Assembly (NCBI GenBank): GCA_945878065.1 | Contig: CAMDXA010000003.1 | Coordinates: forward strand, 62,001 to 126,000 | From: Bordetella parapertussis | GTDB lineage: Bacteria; Pseudomonadota; Gammaproteobacteria; Burkholderiales; Burkholderiaceae_C | Length of the DNA: 64,000 bases | Reading direction: 5' to 3' | Shown here: positions 26,197-36,161 of the stretch, one piece after another | How the letters are laid out: every line of letters begins with the position of its first letter | Position numbering within the stretch: position 1 is the first letter of the stretch | Notes under the pieces: model-generated | Seen by the model: the letters and a program-made list of their open reading frames with translations, nothing else | What the model was told of the DNA's origin: nothing | The model's database searches: none | Translations under genes and position numbers: made by a program

Positions 26197-27597
26197 ATGG
26201 CTGAATTCAAAGAAATTTCCCCCAACGCCCCATTGGCGGAAAAAGCGCTGAACTGGGTGGACAACCGATTTCCGTTGTCCAAGCTTTACAAAGAGCATTT
26301 GAGCGAGTATTACGCGCCTAAAAACTTCAATTTCTTGTATTTCTTTGGCGTGCTGTCCATGCTGGTATTGGTGATACAAATCGTTACCGGTATCTTTCTG
26401 GTGATGCATTACAAACCAGACGCAGCCACGGCTTTCGCTTCGGTTGAATACATCATGCGCGACGTGCCATGGGGTTGGTTAATCCGCTATATGCATTCCA
26501 CTGGCGCTTCCGCTTTTTTCGTTGTGGTTTACATGCACATGTTCCGTGGCTTGATTTACGGTTCATACCGCAAACCGCGCGAACTCGTTTGGTTGTTTGG
26601 CTGTGCTATTTTTCTGGCCTTGATGGGCGAAGCTTTCATGGGCTATTTGTTGCCATGGGGCCAAATGTCTTACTGGGGCGCGCAAGTGATCGTTAACCTG
26701 TTCTCTGCGATTCCATTCATCGGACCAGACTTGGCTTTGCTGATTCGCGGCGACTATGTGGTCGGCGACGCCACCTTAAACCGCTTTTTCGCTTTTCACG
26801 TGATTGCCGTGCCTCTGGTGTTGCTTGGCTTGGTTGTCGCGCACATCATTGCTTTGCATGAAGTGGGCTCAAACAATCCCGATGGCATTGAAATCAAAGC
26901 CACCAAGGATGCCAGCGGCAAACCTTTGGATGGCATTCCATTTCACCCTTATTACACCGTGCACGACATCATGGGTGTGACAGGGTTCTTGTTGGTGTTT
27001 TCGGCCATTATCTTTTTTGCCCCAGAGTTCGGCGGTTACTTCTTGGAGTACAACAACTTCATTCCTGCAGACCCACTGAAAACGCCACTGCATATCGCTC
27101 CGGTCTGGTATTTCACGCCTTACTATTCCATGTTGCGGGCCATCACCAGCGAGATGATGTATGCGCTGATTGTGTGTGTGATTGCCGCTGCATATCTGGG
27201 TGCAACCCGTGCAGCCATCAGTAATACTCTCAAAATCATGGTTGTTGCTGGCGCACTGGTCATCGTCGGTTTGATGCTTGCGATCGACGCCAAATTTTGG
27301 GGCGTGATGGTCATGGGCGGCGCGGTGATTATTCTTTTCTTCTTGCCATGGCTGGACCATTGTGAGGTCAAATCCATACGCTTTAAACCTACATGGCACT
27401 CCTACCTCTATGCGGTATTTGTCATCAACTTTATCGTGCTTGGGTATTTAGGCATTAAACCGCCTTCCCTGATCAATGAGCGAATTTCCCAAGTCGGCAC
27501 ATTGTTTTATTTCGGCTTTTTCTTGCTGATGCCCTGGTGGAGTCGCTTGGGTGAAACCAAGCCATTGCCTGAGCGCGTCAACTTTGTCGCACATTGA
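26197..27597 (+). CDS. petB: Cytochrome b of the bc1 complex
   Basis: A 466-residue multi-span membrane protein. Heme-ligand histidines are seen in helix B (SFVVVYMHMFRG-like region, here VVVYMHMFRGLIYG) and helix D (FFAFHVIAVPL and VVAHIIALHEVG). The quinol-site PEFGG (here FFAPEFGGYF) and the N-terminal surface helix are present. Eleven bases after petA. Confidence 0.97.
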   Translation: MAEFKEISPNAPLAEKALNWVDNRFPLSKLYKEHLSEYYAPKNFNFLYFFGVLSMLVLVIQIVTGIFLVMHYKPDAATAFASVEYIMRDVPWGWLIRYMHSTGASAFFVVVYMHMFRGLIYGSYRKPRELVWLFGCAIFLALMGEAFMGYLLPWGQMSYWGAQVIVNLFSAIPFIGPDLALLIRGDYVVGDATLNRFFAFHVIAVPLVLLGLVVAHIIALHEVGSNNPDGIEIKATKDASGKPLDGIPFHPYYTVHDIMGVTGFLLVFSAIIFFAPEFGGYFLEYNNFIPADPLKTPLHIAPVWYFTPYYSMLRAITSEMMYALIVCVIAAAYLGATRAAISNTLKIMVVAGALVIVGLMLAIDAKFWGVMVMGGAVIILFFLPWLDHCEVKSIRFKPTWHSYLYAVFVINFIVLGYLGIKPPSLINERISQVGTLFYFGFFLLMPWWSRLGETKPLPERVNFVAH

Positions 27598-27619
27598 GAA
27601 ACGGCTGGAGCAAACAACC

Positions 27620-28375
27620 ATGAAAAAAATCATTCTCAGCCTGCTGATCAGCGTGTTCACCAGTTGGTCTGCTTTTGCCGCCACAGACACTATTCCTTGG
27701 GATAAAGCGCCCAACAAAATCAATGATCTGGGGGCTTTGCAAAACGGCGCCAAATTGTTTGTCAACTATTGTTTGAACTGCCATGCCGCGGCTTACATGC
27801 GCTTTAACCGCTTGACCGACATCGGTTTGACGGAGCAGCAAATCAAAGACAACTTGCTGTTCACCACCGACAAGGTGGGTGAGACCATGAAAATCACCAT
27901 GGATCCGAAGCAAGCCAAGGATTGGTTCGGTGGCAACCCGCCTGATTTGACGGTGATCGCCCGTTCACGCTCAGGCCATGGTGGCACTGGCGCCGATTAC
28001 CTCTACACCTATTTGCGCAGTTATTACAGAGACTCGAGCAAGGCCACTGGCTGGAACAACCTTGCCTTCCCCAATGTCGGCATGCCGCATGTGCTGTGGG
28101 AATTGCAAGGCGAGCGAAAACCTCTTTACGACTCGGTCGAATCTCACGGTCATAAAACACAGGTGTTCAAAGGCTGGCAACAGGTATCTGCTGGCAAACT
28201 CAGTCCCACAGAGTACGATGCAGCGGTTGGCGATTTGGTCAGCTATATGCAGTGGATGTCTGATCCCACACAAAGCTTGCGCGTCAAAGTTGGTGTATGG
28301 GTGATGATATTCCTGCTGATATTCATGTTCATTGCTTGGCGTTTAAATGCCGCTTTTTGGAAAGACATTCGCTAA
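27620..28375 (+). CDS. petC: Cytochrome c1
   Basis: A 251-residue subunit of the bc1 complex with a cleaved signal peptide (SLLISVFTSWSAFAA), one heme c site CLNCH near residue 54, the region PPDLTVIARSR, and a C-terminal membrane anchor (VWVMIFLLIFMFIAW). The start at 27620 gives the signal peptide; the upstream open frame overlaps petB. Followed by a good terminator. Confidence 0.96.
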   Translation: MKKIILSLLISVFTSWSAFAATDTIPWDKAPNKINDLGALQNGAKLFVNYCLNCHAAAYMRFNRLTDIGLTEQQIKDNLLFTTDKVGETMKITMDPKQAKDWFGGNPPDLTVIARSRSGHGGTGADYLYTYLRSYYRDSSKATGWNNLAFPNVGMPHVLWELQGERKPLYDSVESHGHKTQVFKGWQQVSAGKLSPTEYDAAVGDLVSYMQWMSDPTQSLRVKVGVWVMIFLLIFMFIAWRLNAAFWKDIR

Positions 28376-28389
28376 TCGCGAAACACCTC

Positions 28390-28410
28390 AACCCGCTTTA
28401 GCGGGTTTTT
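28390..28410 (+). terminator. Rho-independent terminator after petABC
   Basis: A perfect stem AACCCGC/GCGGGTT with a TTTA loop is followed by a T run. It lies 15 bp after the petC stop and isolates sspAB from petABC. Confidence 0.88.
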
Positions 28411-28462
28411 ACAACGGGCCTGCCCTGGCCCGTTACACTTTTTATTTTCAGGAGCCACGCGC

Positions 28463-29074
28463 ATGATGGTCTTGTACTCTGGGACAGTTTGTCCTTTTTC
28501 CCACCGCTGCCGTTTCGTGCTGTTTGAAAAAGGAATGGATTTTGAGATCCGTGATGTAGACCTTTACAACAAGCCTGAGGACATCAACGTGATGAATCCT
28601 TATGGTCAGGTGCCTATTTTGGTCGAGCGCGATTTGATTTTGTATGAGTCAAACATCATCAACGAATACATTGACGAGCGTTTTCCGCATCCACAACTCA
28701 TGCCAGGCGATCCCGTGGACCGTGCGCGAGTGCGTTTGTTCTTGTTGAATTTCGAAAAAGAACTGTTTGTCCATGTCAGTTCACTCGAGTCACGGGTTCA
28801 GAAGTCCAACGAAAAAGTGCTTGAAAAAGCGCGTTCACACATCCGCGATCGATTGACCCAACTTGCCCCTGTGTTTTTGAAAAATAAATTCATGCTGGGA
28901 GACAACTTCTCCATGCTTGATGTGGCCATCGCGCCCTTGCTGTGGCGCCTTGACCACTACGGCATCGAATTGTCAAAAAACGCAGCCCCTTTGCTGAAGT
29001 ATGCGGAACGTATTTTTTCGAGACCGGCTTATATTGAAGCATTGACGCCGTCTGAAAAGGTCATGCGCAAGTAA
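28463..29074 (+). CDS. sspA: Stringent starvation protein A
   Basis: A 203-residue glutathione S-transferase-fold protein that binds RNA polymerase in the stationary phase in E. coli. The N-terminal thioredoxin-like domain shows YSGTVCPFSHRCRFVLFEKG (residues 5-24), then NPYGQVPILV and a helical C-terminal domain. Two Met codons start the frame; either may be used. Eight bases before sspB. Confidence 0.93.
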   Translation: MMVLYSGTVCPFSHRCRFVLFEKGMDFEIRDVDLYNKPEDINVMNPYGQVPILVERDLILYESNIINEYIDERFPHPQLMPGDPVDRARVRLFLLNFEKELFVHVSSLESRVQKSNEKVLEKARSHIRDRLTQLAPVFLKNKFMLGDNFSMLDVAIAPLLWRLDHYGIELSKNAAPLLKYAERIFSRPAYIEALTPSEKVMRK

Positions 29075-29081
29075 CCCCCCT

Positions 29082-29516
29082 ATGGTGTCTGACTCTTCGT
29101 CAATTTCCACTCGCCCTTACCTGGTTCGGGCCTTGCACGAGTGGTGCACGGACAATGGTTTCACGGCCTATGTGACTGTTTCTGTCGACGACAGTGTTCA
29201 AGCGCCGCGTGAGTACGTGAACAATGGTGAAATTGTTTTGAACGTCAGTTTTGATGCGACCAGCGGTTTGCAGCTGAGCAACGAATTTATTCAATTCAAA
29301 GCCCGATTTGGTGGCGTGGCCAGAGAAATTGTGGTTCCTATGGGCAGGGTCATGGCTATTTATGCGCGTGAAAACGGACAAGGCATGGCTTTTCCTGCGC
29401 CTGTCGCTGCACAAGCTGCACCTGCCACGCCCAATCCCTCTGACACAGCAAACCAAACGCCTAATGTTCCCAGCGGCGCCACAAGCAGTCGTCCACAACT
29501 TAAGCGGATCAAGTAA
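29082..29516 (+). CDS. sspB: ClpXP specificity-enhancing factor SspB
   Basis: A 144-residue adaptor that delivers ssrA-tagged proteins to ClpXP. The N-terminal domain (RPYLVRALHEWCTDNGFTAY, VLNVSFDATSGL, FKARFGG) binds the tag; a long unstructured Pro/Ala/Thr-rich linker leads to the basic C-terminal peptide PQLKRIK that docks on ClpX. Paired with sspA as usual. Confidence 0.94.
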   Translation: MVSDSSSISTRPYLVRALHEWCTDNGFTAYVTVSVDDSVQAPREYVNNGEIVLNVSFDATSGLQLSNEFIQFKARFGGVAREIVVPMGRVMAIYARENGQGMAFPAPVAAQAAPATPNPSDTANQTPNVPSGATSSRPQLKRIK

Positions 29517-29548
29517 ATACGTCTGCGCTTGGGTAGAATAAGCATTTC

Positions 29549-29624
29549 GCCGATTTAGCTCAGTTGGTAGAGCAACCGCCTTGTAAGCGGTAGGTCATCA
29601 GTTCGAATCCGATAATCGGCACCA
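29549..29624 (+). tRNA. tRNA-Thr (anticodon TGT)
   Basis: A complete cloverleaf of 76 bases including an encoded CCA. The acceptor stem pairs GCCGATT with AATCGGC, the D arm is GCTC/GAGC, the anticodon stem ACCGC/GCGGT frames CTTGTAA with anticodon TGT, and the T loop is GTTCGAATC. Confidence 0.97.
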
Positions 29625-29627
29625 TTT

Positions 29628-29665
29628 AAAAAGCCAGCACCTTCCGAAGAGGTCTGGCTTTTTTC
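29628..29665 (+). terminator. Rho-independent terminator after tRNA-Thr
   Basis: AAAAAGCCAG pairs with CTGGCTTTTT across an 18-base loop that can itself fold, and a T run follows. It lies a few bases after the tRNA. The 140 bp after it shows no gene. Confidence 0.85.
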
Positions 29666-29807
29666 TTTGTGCGTCAGATGTAGTACGGCGTTTATTTTGG
29701 GGACATCCCCTGGCTGCTAGTGCAACAGAGCGCCCAAAAAGCCAAGCGAATCAGGGTCAAAGCACCGCGTCCCGCATCAAGCATGGCAAATTGAAATAAT
29801 CCAGCAA

Positions 29808-30386
29808 ATGACTGTGAGGTTTCAAATGGCTGCCATGGTTTTTTCTCGGTATGTGTTTCAAATGATGGTTTTGACAATCTGTGCGCTGAGTGCATGCCAG
29901 CACGCACGTGCCCAAGATTTGCTCAAATCCACGGATGGCATGCTTGAAGCGCAGACAGTGTCGCGCATGTGGAACTTCATCAAAAGCAAAACACAGGCCC
30001 CTGCGGACTTGGCCATTCCACCTATCGTGATGGATGAATCGCTGCCCAAAAATGTGCGTTTGATGTTTGAGTACCCCAGCCAGTATGCGCCGAAAACTGA
30101 GATGCGTATCCGCTTGAACCCTCAAAGCATGGTGGCTTGGAACAACGGTATGTGGCACTGGGCACTGGGGCATGAAATGACGCACTATGCGTTTTTATTG
30201 CGCGAAAACGGCTGGCAAGAAAACCCCTGGTACGAAAACCGGTTGAAGCACCACTGTGACCATGAATTCATGACCATCACGCAAAACATCGCCGAGCTGT
30301 TGTGGGAGATTTACGAGTCCAGCGAGGACCGCTTGCACATGTACATTGAGGCCAATAAAAGCTGCAGGTTCCAACCCAACCAGTAA
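29808..30386 (+). CDS. Secreted protein with HExxH metalloprotease-like motif
   Basis: A 192-residue protein I cannot assign to a named family. It has an N-terminal hydrophobic segment with either a lipobox-like LSAC or a normal cleavage after ARA, so it is exported. The centre carries ALGHEMTHYAFLL near residue 122, a textbook HExxH zinc site, followed 30 residues on by HHCDHEFM, which could supply the third ligand. Several Met codons near 29808-29835 could start it. A small envelope metalloprotease is a fair guess; the substrate is unknown. It stands alone, convergent with the DciA-like gene. Confidence 0.65.
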   Translation: MTVRFQMAAMVFSRYVFQMMVLTICALSACQHARAQDLLKSTDGMLEAQTVSRMWNFIKSKTQAPADLAIPPIVMDESLPKNVRLMFEYPSQYAPKTEMRIRLNPQSMVAWNNGMWHWALGHEMTHYAFLLRENGWQENPWYENRLKHHCDHEFMTITQNIAELLWEIYESSEDRLHMYIEANKSCRFQPNQ

Positions 30387-30390
30387 CCCA

Positions 30391-30705
30391 TCAGCGTGAC
30401 ATCACTTTGATGCGTATGTTCTGCACAGGGTGCCCCTTGCTGCGCAAATGGGCGCCGATATCTGGCAGGAACTGGCGCAATTTAGCGGCTGCGGAGTTGT
30501 GGGTCGTTAGCAAGCACCAACTGGTTTCATCGATGGGGCCGGCTTTGACCTGAGCGAATAAATCAGGTGGCAATAAAGTTTTCAATGCATTCAAATAAGC
30601 TGTCGATGTTTGGTGCATAGACAGCATCCCAGACAAGGTGTCAGATTGGGCAATGGCATCGATCACACTGGTGCGTTGGCCTGGGGCAGGGGTAGGTCTG
30701 GACAT
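30391..30705 (-). CDS. DUF721 / DciA-like protein
   Basis: A 104-residue protein at the position, divergent from secA, where Burkholderiales encode a DUF721 protein. This family includes DciA, which helps load the replicative helicase DnaB. The sequence MLSMHQTSTAYLNALKTLLP followed by WCLLTTHNSAAAKLRQFLPD fits the KH-like DUF721 core. It lies 61 bp from secA and shares its upstream region. Confidence 0.7.
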   Translation of the reverse strand: MSRPTPAPGQRTSVIDAIAQSDTLSGMLSMHQTSTAYLNALKTLLPPDLFAQVKAGPIDETSWCLLTTHNSAAAKLRQFLPDIGAHLRSKGHPVQNIRIKVMSR

Positions 30706-30765
30706 GGGGAATTATGGACCTGCACACAGGTAAAATGATTGACTTCAAAAAAGGAACCAGCGTCC

Positions 30766-33552
30766 ATGGCCCGCCATCCGGCAAGCCATGGCCGATTTGC
30801 TTGTATGGCCTTCAATCCACTGACCTATATTTTTGGCAGCCGCAACGACCGGCTGCTTAAAACCTATCGCAAAACACTCGAGCGCATCAACGCCTTGGAA
30901 GTCCCCTTAGAGTCGTTGAGCGATGAACAATTAAAAGCCAAAACCACTGAATTCAAACTACGGCATCAAAAAGGCGAGACCCTCGACAACTTGCTTCCTG
31001 AAGCATTTGCGGTGGTGCGCGAAGGTTCGAAGCGAATCATGAAGATGCGTCACTTTGATGTGCAAATGTTAGGCGGTATTGCTTTGCACCAGGGAAAAAT
31101 CGCAGAAATGCGAACCGGTGAGGGTAAAACACTCACAGCCACGCTGGCGGTCTATCTCAATGCTTTGGCTGGTTTGGGTGTGCATGTGGTCACGGTGAAC
31201 GACTACTTGGCCAATCGCGATGCGCTGTGGATGGGGCGCTTGTACAACTTCCTCGGTCTGAGTGTGGGCATCAACTTGGCGCAACTGACCCGCGAGGAGA
31301 AGCAAAGCGCCTACCGCAGTGACATCACTTACGGCACCAATAACGAATACGGATTTGATTATTTGCGTGACAACATGGTGTACGAGTCCGCTGACCGTGT
31401 GCAGCGAAAACTCAACTACGCCATCGTCGATGAAGTGGACTCGATTCTGATTGATGAGGCTCGCACGCCCTTGATCATCAGTGGGCAAGCAGAAGACCAT
31501 ACCGAAACCTACCTGGCCATGAACAAGGTGGTGCCGCATCTGACACGGCAAGAAGGTGAAATGGATTTGCGAACCGGCGAAGGCGTGATCACCCCTGGCG
31601 ATTTCACCTTGGACGAAAAATCCCATCAGGTCTACTTGACCGAAGCGGGGCACGAAAAAGCAGAAAAAATCCTCTCTGAGATGGGTTTGCTGCCTGCGGG
31701 ATCTTCTTTGTATGACCCTTCACACATTGGTTTGGTGCACCATTTGTATGCGGCTTTGCGTGCCCAGCACCTCTATCACCTAGACCAGCACTATGTGAAC
31801 CAAGGCGGAGAAATCATCATTGTGGATGAATTCACCGGACGCTTGATGTCAGGCCGTCGCTGGAGCGATGGTTTGCACCAAGCGGTTGAAGCCAAAGAAG
31901 GTGTGCCGATTCAGGCTGAAAACCAGACCATGGCGTCCATCACGTTTCAAAACTATTTCCGCCTCTACGATAAGTTGAGCGGTATGACCGGAACGGCTGA
32001 TACCGAGGCCTATGAATTCCAAGAAATTTATGGTTTAGAAACGGTCATCATCCCTCCCAACAAACCCAGTCGGCGCGAGGACCAACTCGACCGCGTCTAC
32101 AAAACCACCGACGAAAAATACCAAGCAGCGATTGACGACATCAAAGAATGCCATGGCCGAGGCCAACCGGTGTTGGTGGGAACCACTTCTATCGAGTTGT
32201 CAGAGCTGCTCGCCGGCATGTTGCAGGCTGCCGGCCTCAAACACCAAGTGCTCAATGCCAAGCAGCATGCCAGTGAAGCCGACATCGTGGCGCAAGCTGG
32301 TGCACCTGCCGCCATCACCATCGCCACCAACATGGCCGGTCGCGGCACTGACATTGTGCTGGGCGGCAATGTTGAAAAAACGGTTGAAAAATTGATGGCA
32401 GACGACAGTCTGAGCGAAGCAGAAAAAACCGCCAAAGCCCAAGAGTTGCGTGCGGCGTGGGCGATTGAACATGAACGCGTGAAAGCCTCAGGCGGTTTGC
32501 GCATCATTGCCACCGAACGACATGAATCACGACGCATCGACAACCAGTTGCGCGGCCGCTCTGGCCGCCAAGGCGATCCAGGCTCTTCGCGTTTTTACTT
32601 GAGCTTGGACGATTCGTTGATGCGGATTTTTGCGGGCGAACGTGTCAAAGCCATCATGGAACGTTTGAAAATGCCTGAAGGCGAAGCCATCGAAGCTGGC
32701 ATGGTGACCCGCAGCATTGAGAGCGCACAGCGCAAAGTGGAAGCCCGCAATTTTGATATTCGCAAACAATTGTTGGAATACGACGATGTGTCCAATGACC
32801 AGCGCAAAGTCATTTACCAGCAGCGCAACGATATTTTGGATGCTTCAAACCTGACGGCGCAAATCGCCAGTTTGCGTGAAGGTTGCTTCCAAGACCTGGT
32901 GCGCCAATTTGTGCCGCCTGAATCCGTGGAAGAGCAGTGGGACATCGCTGGCTTGGAAAATGTATTGCGCAATGACTGGCACATAGAGTTGCCTTTGACC
33001 AGCCATGTTGAACAGGCACAGGCCATCACCGATGAGGACCTGTTGGTGATGGTGGTGGAAGCTGCCCACGCCGCATTTGAGAAAAAATTGGAAACCGTCG
33101 GCGCTGACCAATTCACCCCTTTCATGCGTGCGGTTTTGCTGCAAAACATCGACAGCCATTGGCGTGAACATTTGTCGTCACTCGACTATTTGCGCCAAGG
33201 CATCCATTTGCGAGGCTATGCGCAAAAGCAACCCAAGCAGGAATACAAACGCGAGGCGTTTGAGTTGTTCGGTCAATTGTTGGACATGGTTAAAAACGAA
33301 GTCACCCGAATTTTGATGACGGTACAAATCGAAAAGGCCGAACAAATAGAGCAAGCCGCGCAAGCCATTGAGCAACGTGCGGAAACAGTCACCAATCTCA
33401 CCTATTCAGCACCCGATGAAACCGGCCAAGCGCAGTTGTTTGCCGCCGACACAGCAACGCAGGCCGGCCATGTGCCTGTGGTGGGTCGCAACGAACCCTG
33501 TCCTTGTGGCAGTGGCAAGAAATACAAACATTGCCACGGCAAATTGGCCTAA
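30766..33552 (+). CDS. secA: Preprotein translocase ATPase SecA
   Basis: Motor of the Sec pathway, 928 residues from this start. MRTGEGKT is the Walker [10 protein letters not shown] the Walker B region, and the C-terminus has the zinc site [14 protein letters not shown] that binds SecB. The family start is [17 protein letters not shown] at 30805, but that ATG has no ribosome binding site, whereas AAGGA (30751-30755) is well placed for the in-frame ATG at 30766; the protein may therefore carry 13 extra N-terminal residues. A TAAAAT at 30731-30736 is a possible -10. Starts the secA-argJ-DUF815-mutT run. Confidence 0.96.
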   Translation: MARHPASHGRFACMAFNPLTYIFGSRNDRLLKTYRKTLERINALEVPLESLSDEQLKAKTTEFKLRHQKGETLDNLLPEAFAVVREGSKRIMKMRHFDVQMLGGIALHQGKIAEMRTGEGKTLTATLAVYLNALAGLGVHVVTVNDYLANRDALWMGRLYNFLGLSVGINLAQLTREEKQSAYRSDITYGTNNEYGFDYLRDNMVYESADRVQRKLNYAIVDEVDSILIDEARTPLIISGQAEDHTETYLAMNKVVPHLTRQEGEMDLRTGEGVITPGDFTLDEKSHQVYLTEAGHEKAEKILSEMGLLPAGSSLYDPSHIGLVHHLYAALRAQHLYHLDQHYVNQGGEIIIVDEFTGRLMSGRRWSDGLHQAVEAKEGVPIQAENQTMASITFQNYFRLYDKLSGMTGTADTEAYEFQEIYGLETVIIPPNKPSRREDQLDRVYKTTDEKYQAAIDDIKECHGRGQPVLVGTTSIELSELLAGMLQAAGLKHQVLNAKQHASEADIVAQAGAPAAITIATNMAGRGTDIVLGGNVEKTVEKLMADDSLSEAEKTAKAQELRAAWAIEHERVKASGGLRIIATERHESRRIDNQLRGRSGRQGDPGSSRFYLSLDDSLMRIFAGERVKAIMERLKMPEGEAIEAGMVTRSIESAQRKVEARNFDIRKQLLEYDDVSNDQRKVIYQQRNDILDASNLTAQIASLREGCFQDLVRQFVPPESVEEQWDIAGLENVLRNDWHIELPLTSHVEQAQAITDEDLLVMVVEAAHAAFEKKLETVGADQFTPFMRAVLLQNIDSHWREHLSSLDYLRQGIHLRGYAQKQPKQEYKREAFELFGQLLDMVKNEVTRILMTVQIEKAEQIEQAAQAIEQRAETVTNLTYSAPDETGQAQLFAADTATQAGHVPVVGRNEPCPCGSGKKYKHCHGKLA

Positions 33553-33555
33553 GCC

Positions 33556-34785
33556 ATGGCTGTTCATCTCCAAGTCGCACGGCCCGAAGACTTGCATGCC
33601 GTTGCCGGATTGCAAATAGGAGTGACCGAAGCAGGTGTACGCAAAGCCAACCGCAAGGATTTGACCGTGATGACCTTGGACGAAGGCACCTCGGTCGGCG
33701 CAGTGTTCACGCAAAACCGTTTTTGTGCCGCTCCAGTGCAATTGTGCAAACAACATTTGGCGGCGGGCTTGGGCATTCGTGCGCTGGTGATTAACACCGG
33801 TGTGGCCAATGCCGGTACCGGTCAGGACGGTTTGAACCACGCATTTTCTGTGTGCAGTGCATTGGCCAAAGAACTCGGCGTACAGCCGCAACACATACTG
33901 CCGTTTTCTACCGGCGTGATCATGGAGCCGTTGCCGGTTCAGCGCATTGTGGACGGCTTGCCAAAAGCCTTGGCGGCCAGAGCCGAGGCCAATTGGTCGC
34001 TGGCTTCACAGGCCATCATGACCACTGATACTTTGCCCAAGGCCATCAGCCTTCAGATTCAAATGGATGGCCGCACGGTCACCATCACCGGCATCTCCAA
34101 GGGGGCGGGCATGATTCGTCCGAACATGGCCACCATGCTGGGATTTTTAGCCACTGACGCGGCCATAGACCCGTCACTGATGCATGCGCTGGCCCATGAA
34201 TTGGCCGAGGCTTCTTTCAATCGCATCACCATTGATGGCGACACCTCTACCAACGATTCATTCGTCGTCATCGCAACAGGCAAGGCGGGTAATGCGCCGG
34301 TGTCCGATTGGCAAAACCCGGCGGCGGCTGTGTTGAAACAAGGCTTGATCGACGTGGCCACCTGGTTGGCGCAAGCCATTGTGCGCGACGGCGAAGGCGC
34401 CACCAAATTCATCACTGTGCGGGTGGAAGGCGGACGCGATACCGCCGAATGCCGCCAAGTGGCGTATGCGATCGCCCATTCGCCATTGGTGAAAACCGCT
34501 TTCTTTGCCAGCGACCCCAACCTTGGCCGCATATTGGCTGCGGTGGGTTACGCGGGTGTCGCTGACTTGGACCAAGGCTTGATTGAGTTGTTTCTTGACG
34601 ATGTGCATGTGGCCACGCGCGGTGGCCGTCACCCTGATTACCGCGAAGCAGATGGACAGCGCGTCATGAAACAGGACGAAATCACGGTTCGCGTTTTGCT
34701 AGGTCGCGGACAGGCGCATGACCAAGTCTGGACCTGCGACCTGAGCCATGAATACGTCACCATCAACGCAGACTACCGCAGCTGA
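33556..34785 (+). CDS. argJ: Bifunctional glutamate N-acetyltransferase / N-acetylglutamate synthase
   Basis: Arginine synthesis enzyme of 409 residues that cleaves itself into two subunits before the Thr of [13 protein letters not shown] near residue 195; KGAGMIRP precedes this site. [11 protein letters not shown] and [10 protein letters not shown] are N-terminal signatures. It follows secA by three bases. Confidence 0.96.
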   Translation: MAVHLQVARPEDLHAVAGLQIGVTEAGVRKANRKDLTVMTLDEGTSVGAVFTQNRFCAAPVQLCKQHLAAGLGIRALVINTGVANAGTGQDGLNHAFSVCSALAKELGVQPQHILPFSTGVIMEPLPVQRIVDGLPKALAARAEANWSLASQAIMTTDTLPKAISLQIQMDGRTVTITGISKGAGMIRPNMATMLGFLATDAAIDPSLMHALAHELAEASFNRITIDGDTSTNDSFVVIATGKAGNAPVSDWQNPAAAVLKQGLIDVATWLAQAIVRDGEGATKFITVRVEGGRDTAECRQVAYAIAHSPLVKTAFFASDPNLGRILAAVGYAGVADLDQGLIELFLDDVHVATRGGRHPDYREADGQRVMKQDEITVRVLLGRGQAHDQVWTCDLSHEYVTINADYRS

Positions 34786-34788
34786 ACC

Positions 34789-35670
34789 ATGAACGACGCT
34801 TTGGAACGCATGCTGCATCGCGCTGAATTATTGATGGCGCGCATAGAACATATCTTGCCGCAACCCTTGCATGCACCCGACTGGAATGCGGGTATTGCGT
34901 TTCGTTACCGCAAACGCAGCAGTGGCCATGGGGTGCTTGAAGCCGTGCGGCATATCGGCCAAATGTCGTTGAGTGATTTAAAAGAAATCGATCTGCAAAA
35001 AGAAAAAATCGAACGCAACACCTTGCAGTTTTTACAAGGCAAGCCCGCCAACAACGTGTTGCTGACAGGCGCACGCGGCACCGGAAAATCTTCCTTGGTT
35101 AAAGCCTGTTTGAACACTTACGCCAGTCAGGGTTTGCGCTTGATCGAGGTCGACAAGCAAGACATGGTTGATCTGCCAGACATCATTCAGGTGGTGGCAG
35201 ACCGCACAGAAAAATTCATTGTGTTTTGTGATGATTTGAGTTTTGATGAGGGTGAACCTGGCTATAAGGCGCTTAAATCCATACTCGACGGCACAGTCGC
35301 TGCAGCCACGCCGAATGTGCTGATTTATGCCACCAGCAATCGCCGCCATTTGTTGCCCGAGTACATGAAGGACAACCTGAGCTACACCCACACCGAAGAC
35401 GGTGAAGTACATCCCGGTGAAGTGATTGAAGAAAAAATTTCGCTTTCCGAGCGTTTCGGTTTGTGGGTCAGTTTCTATCCGTTCAGCCAAGACGAATATT
35501 TGCGTATCGTTGACCAGTGGTTGTCAGCTTTGCAGGTGCCTGCGCAGTTGTGGCCGCAAGCGCATCCCGAGTCATTGGTGTGGGCCTTGGAAAGAGGCTC
35601 ACGCAGCGGACGTGTTGCCTACCAATTTGCACGCGACTTTGCGGGGCGCACGGGTACCAGCGGCACATGA
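34789..35670 (+). CDS. DUF815-family ATP-binding protein
   Basis: A 293-residue AAA-type ATPase. The Walker A is TGARGTGKSSLVKA near residue 90 and the Walker B-like FVFCDDLSFDE-type segment (here IVFCDDLSFD) follows at about residue 146; YATSNRRHLLPEYM is the sensor region. The family is widespread in Proteobacteria and of unknown role. Fixed neighbour of argJ and mutT in this order. Confidence 0.85.
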   Translation: MNDALERMLHRAELLMARIEHILPQPLHAPDWNAGIAFRYRKRSSGHGVLEAVRHIGQMSLSDLKEIDLQKEKIERNTLQFLQGKPANNVLLTGARGTGKSSLVKACLNTYASQGLRLIEVDKQDMVDLPDIIQVVADRTEKFIVFCDDLSFDEGEPGYKALKSILDGTVAAATPNVLIYATSNRRHLLPEYMKDNLSYTHTEDGEVHPGEVIEEKISLSERFGLWVSFYPFSQDEYLRIVDQWLSALQVPAQLWPQAHPESLVWALERGSRSGRVAYQFARDFAGRTGTSGT

Positions 35671-36161
35671 GCCAAGACGCTTTGTCATCGGTGCGCGTGG
35701 TGGACGCGCAAGTACCGCGCACCCATGGGGCTGACAGACCGCTGATTCAAGTCGCCGTCGGCGTATTGTTTGACGAGAACGGTCAGTTTTTATTGACCAC
35801 CCGCCCCGAAGGCAAAGCTTATGCGGGCCATTGGGAATTTCCGGGTGGAAAAATGGAAGCGGGTGAAACCGTTGAGCAAGCCTTGTCCCGTGAATTGCAC
35901 GAGGAACTGGGCATACACATCACGCAGGTCACTCTTTGGCGCTCAGAGCAAATCGATTACCCGCATGCTTGGGTGGAATTGCATTTTTGTAAAGTGACCC
36001 GCTGGCAGGGTGACTTGCAAATGAAAGAGGGCCAAGAATTTTCTTGGCAGCAGCTGCCGGTGACAGTAGCGCCAGTGTTAGCGGGGACCGTGCCCGTGCT
36101 GCAGTGGTTGGCTCAGGCGCAGAGTTCTATTTCAAATTCCGCGTTGCCCACCGCTGTTTGA
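35667..36161 (+). CDS. mutT: MutT-like Nudix hydrolase
   Basis: A 164-residue Nudix protein, probably removing 8-oxo-dGTP from the pool. The Nudix box GGKMEAGETVEQALSREL, continuing HEELGI, is complete. The start ATG overlaps the DUF815 stop (ATGA). It has a longer N-terminus than E. coli MutT. Its last 49 bp overlap the 3' end of the convergent zapD gene, and the yacG gene that commonly sits here is absent. Confidence 0.88.
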   Translation: MSQDALSSVRVVDAQVPRTHGADRPLIQVAVGVLFDENGQFLLTTRPEGKAYAGHWEFPGGKMEAGETVEQALSRELHEELGIHITQVTLWRSEQIDYPHAWVELHFCKVTRWQGDLQMKEGQEFSWQQLPVTVAPVLAGTVPVLQWLAQAQSSISNSALPTAV

